64,000 bases of DNA from Adineta vaga (lineage: Eukaryota; Rotifera): NCBI GenBank assembly GCA_021613535.1, contig CP075494.1:14570001-14634000 (forward strand). Reading direction: 5' to 3'. A program made the translations under genes and the position numbers. Positions 61,273 to 64,000 of this stretch are shown piece after piece; position 1 is the stretch's first letter, and each line of letters begins with the position of its first letter. Under the pieces are notes generated by a model. It had not been told where the DNA came from, ran no database searches, and saw only the letters and a program-made list of their open reading frames with translations.

Positions 61273-64000
61273 ATGTCAAGATGCAAAGATTATTTCTTAT
61301 GTATATGCTTTTTATACATATTGACAGGTACGTTTTAGTAGTTAGCATTTGATTAATTATCTTTAATATCATTTATTTTTGTCTTAAAGATTTGCTTCAT
61401 GCAAAACACCAAACAATTTATGTACCAAGTGAAATCTTTTCATCTTCACAAAAAATAAATACTTCGAATGATTCAAAACTTTTCGAAGAAAAAACAGAAA
61501 ATAGTACACATGCATTGAATGATGTTTCAATATTAGCTACAGAGAATGAGAATAATGATTTTCATTATCGAGAACCATTACCAACTCATGAACAATCAAA
61601 TAATTCGACAAGTTCATATGATCAGAATGAATTGACATTTGATACATCGAATTTAACTCATCTTTTTCAAAAACAATCAAATAATTCCAATGCAATGTTT
61701 GAACAAATAGCACGACAATTAACTGATCGAAAAATAATGCAATCACTTGTTCATTTAATTCCACCAAATCTATGGGCACAAATTCAAAATAATCGATCAT
61801 TCTTTCAACCAAATCACACTCAATATGGCAAACCATCACTTCCAAATCCTGTTATACTTGCTGAAGCAGCTGCACAAGCTGGTTTATCTGGACCAGGACC
61901 ATATCCTATACCAGAGCATTTATGGCCTCGAAATCCATTACATATAATGACAAAACCATTCACACCTCGTAAATTTTAAAAGAAATAACATTAATTTTAA
62001 AAAAGAACTTCTTGTTTGTTTTCTCCTAGGTCCAATTACACGACTTTCTACGACAACTTCAACTACAACTCTACGACCTCGACCCTATATACCAATAAAA
62101 GCTGCTCCAGCTCTCCCTATAAATGATAATAAATATTCTTTAATTACTCAGATGGGTTTTACATGTCCACTTGGTGCTAATAATATTCGTTATCCCGATC
62201 GACGATTATGTAATATGTATTTTACTTGTTCATTATCGGGTTTACCTGAACCAAATCTTTGCCCTGAAGGTTATCTTTTCTCTGATATTACACATGATTG
62301 TGAAATATCTTCACGCGTGAATTGTGGAGAACGTTTATCAGCATTTTTTGAAGTTGAAGAAACAAAACCTACTCCAACAACAACTTCACCAAAACCATAC
62401 ACTACATCAGCATCATCAGCATCACGATCACATTCACTGATAGTTAATGCTACTATTGAATGTGTTCTTGGTGAAGATGGTTACTTTGAAGATCCATTAT
62501 ATTGTAATATCTATCATCATTGTATTGCTGGTGTTGATTATATTGAACCTTGTCCAAACCAATTAGCTTGGAATGAACAACGTAAAATGTGTGATTGGTA
62601 ATGAAATATTTTCTTTGCTATGATTCTTTTTTATGTTTGTTCAATGAATTCATTTTTAGGACGACGAATGTCAATTGTACAGGAAAATCAATGCCCGTTG
62701 TACAAAGTAAAACATCATTTTGTACGAATCGACAAGATGGTCGTTATGCATCAGAAACATATTGTAATGTCTTTCATGATTGTATTGGTGGAGTTGATAA
62801 TATTGTTCGATGTACGGGAGAATTACAATGGGATGATGACAAAAAAGAATGTGGATGGAAATCAGTAGTTCGATGTGGTGCACCAAAGAAAATGTTACCA
62901 AATGACAATAAATTGAATTCAACCTTTTGTACGGGGAAAACAGATGGGTAAGAAATATTCAAATTGTTTTCTTTGTAGTATTCATATAATCTATTCAAAT
63001 ATAGATTAGTTGTTGTTTAACAATTTGATCTTTTCTACAAGGTCGAAAAGATTCGTCTCACGTGATCCTAAGATTAAAAGGTTTATTTTCTTTGTTAGGT
63101 TTCGATTTGCTATTAGTTAAGTTCGGACACCTCTCTCGTGTGTACTAATAATGATCTCATAGGTTTTTACTTCGAATATAACTATATAATATGTTTAAAA
63201 ATAGATCATATCCTCATGAAGAATATTGTAATGTTTATCATGTGTGTGAAGCTGGTACGGATAGTATGCGTCAATGTCCTAATCAATTGTTTTGGGATAA
63301 TGAACAACAGAAATGTGAATGGTCAAATAAAGTTCATTGTTCTGGACGAACACTTGTTGCACTTTCCATGGAATCGAATGTATTCTGTGCAGAAAAATCT
63401 GATGGTTTCTATATTGATCAACATTGTAAGTTGGTTTGAATGAATCTATCTTCTAGAATTCCAATGAAATTTTAGATTGTAATGTTTATCATCAATGTAT
63501 GGCTGATATGGATGTAAAATTACAATGTCCTGAACGATTAGTATTCAATGAAACATTGAAACGATGTGATTGGCCGGAAACTACAAGCTGCAAAAGTGGA
63601 AATATTTTAGTTGAAGAAGATGATGATAGTCATAAAGGATTTTGTTCGGATAAAGTAAATCAATGAAGTTTTATTCGAAAAAATAAATCAAATTTTTGTT
63701 CATTTTAGCCAAATGGAAATTTTGCTCATGAAAAATATTGTAATCGTTATTATATTTGTCAAAATGGTAAAGATGTTGTCTTTACTTGTCAAAATAATTT
63801 ACGATATTCCATTGAAAAAAATGAATGTGATTGGGCTATAAATGTGAAGTGTCATGGCAAAGAAGATTTCATGTGGGAAGGAATTAAAGAAAACTTTTGT
63901 AAACGTTTAGTAAGTATTATTTAGATTTCATTTGTTTGTATGAATATGTGATTAATAGCCGGATGGAAATTATCCCGACGCGAAATATTGTAATACATTT
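61273..64000 (+). CDS. Secreted chitin-binding protein with tandem peritrophin-A domains (partial)
   Basis: Extracellular chitin-binding protein, incomplete at the right edge. The ATG at 61273 opens a signal peptide (SRCKDYFLCICFLYILT). Exons: 61273-61327, 61390-61968, 62030-62597, 62660-62947, 63205-63425, 63476-63654, 63709-63909 and 63959 onward. After an Asn/Ser-rich region and a Thr-rich linker come repeated CBM14/peritrophin-A domains with the C-x-YCNxYxxC...C pattern: RLCNMYFTCS, PLYCNIYHHCIAG, ETYCNVFHDCIGG, EEYCNVYHVCEAG, YCNVYHQCMAD, EKYCNRYYICQNG and the start of a seventh (AKYCNTF). Each ends in a Trp-Cys element such as CDW or CGW. Such proteins line guts or cuticles, or act as chitin deacetylase-like matrix proteins. 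No enzyme domain is seen so far. Exon edges tend to fall between the first and later cysteines, so domains are split. Confidence 0.9.

Overview
The window reads as eukaryotic, animal nuclear DNA. It is AT-rich, with split genes whose introns are mostly 45-80 bases and bounded by GT..AG, and the gene content is clearly metazoan: an integrin alpha chain, a histamine H3-like receptor, a Tiam/still life RacGEF, SPEN, GCC2 and a chitin-binding multi-domain protein. The best guess is a bdelloid rotifer. Compact genes, very short introns, a large single-exon LDLa/EGF/7TM receptor, mosaic tandem copies and decayed fragments of neighbouring genes all fit that group's duplicated genomes. The assignment is inference from style and content. 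No ribosomal or mitochondrial marker is present to prove it.

Layout, left to right. 1-1122 is low-complexity spacer. 1123-9352 (+) is an integrin alpha gene whose 3.5-kb last-but-two intron holds a complete histamine H3-like GPCR on the opposite strand (5464-6995). 9927-11796 (+) is a tektin-like (CCDC105/TEKTL1) gene, convergent with glucosamine-6-phosphate deaminase (11977-13093, -). That gene is divergent from carnitine palmitoyltransferase 2 (13570-15612, +). Then come an orphan C2-domain gene (16347-18075, +), a kinesin-6/KIF20-like gene (18356-22276, +), a 1,601-residue LDLa/EGF/7TM receptor in one exon (23335-28140, +) bracketed by two copies of a ~170-200 bp direct repeat, an SLC49A4/DIRC2-like transporter (28982-30416, +), a leucine-rich-repeat protein (31957-32876, +) and a golgin GCC2 gene (33144-38523, +).

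After GCC2 lies a 3.8-kb gene-poor stretch (38524-42355) with a decayed copy of the GCC2 3' end and an odd near-palindrome. Next come a SPEN-like RRM/SPOC gene (42356-49515, +), a Tiam/still life-like RacGEF (50251-54571, +), two tandem paralogues of unknown function on the minus strand (54840-56800 and 57805-59963), and the 5' part of a chitin-binding peritrophin-A multi-domain protein running off the right edge (61273-64000, +).

No operon-like functional grouping is evident. Several genes belong to common metazoan systems: adhesion (integrin) and Rac signalling (Tiam), trans-Golgi tethering (GCC2), mitochondrial fatty-acid entry (CPT2), hexosamine catabolism (GNPDA), cytokinesis motor (KIF20) and transcriptional corepression (SPEN). 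The most unusual material is the repeat-bracketed receptor, the mosaic paralogue pair with a Cys/His cluster, the nested amine receptor, and scattered DNA-level fragments of the kinesin and GCC2 genes in intergenic DNA. Exon boundaries were worked out by eye from splice consensus and reading frame. No alignment was run.
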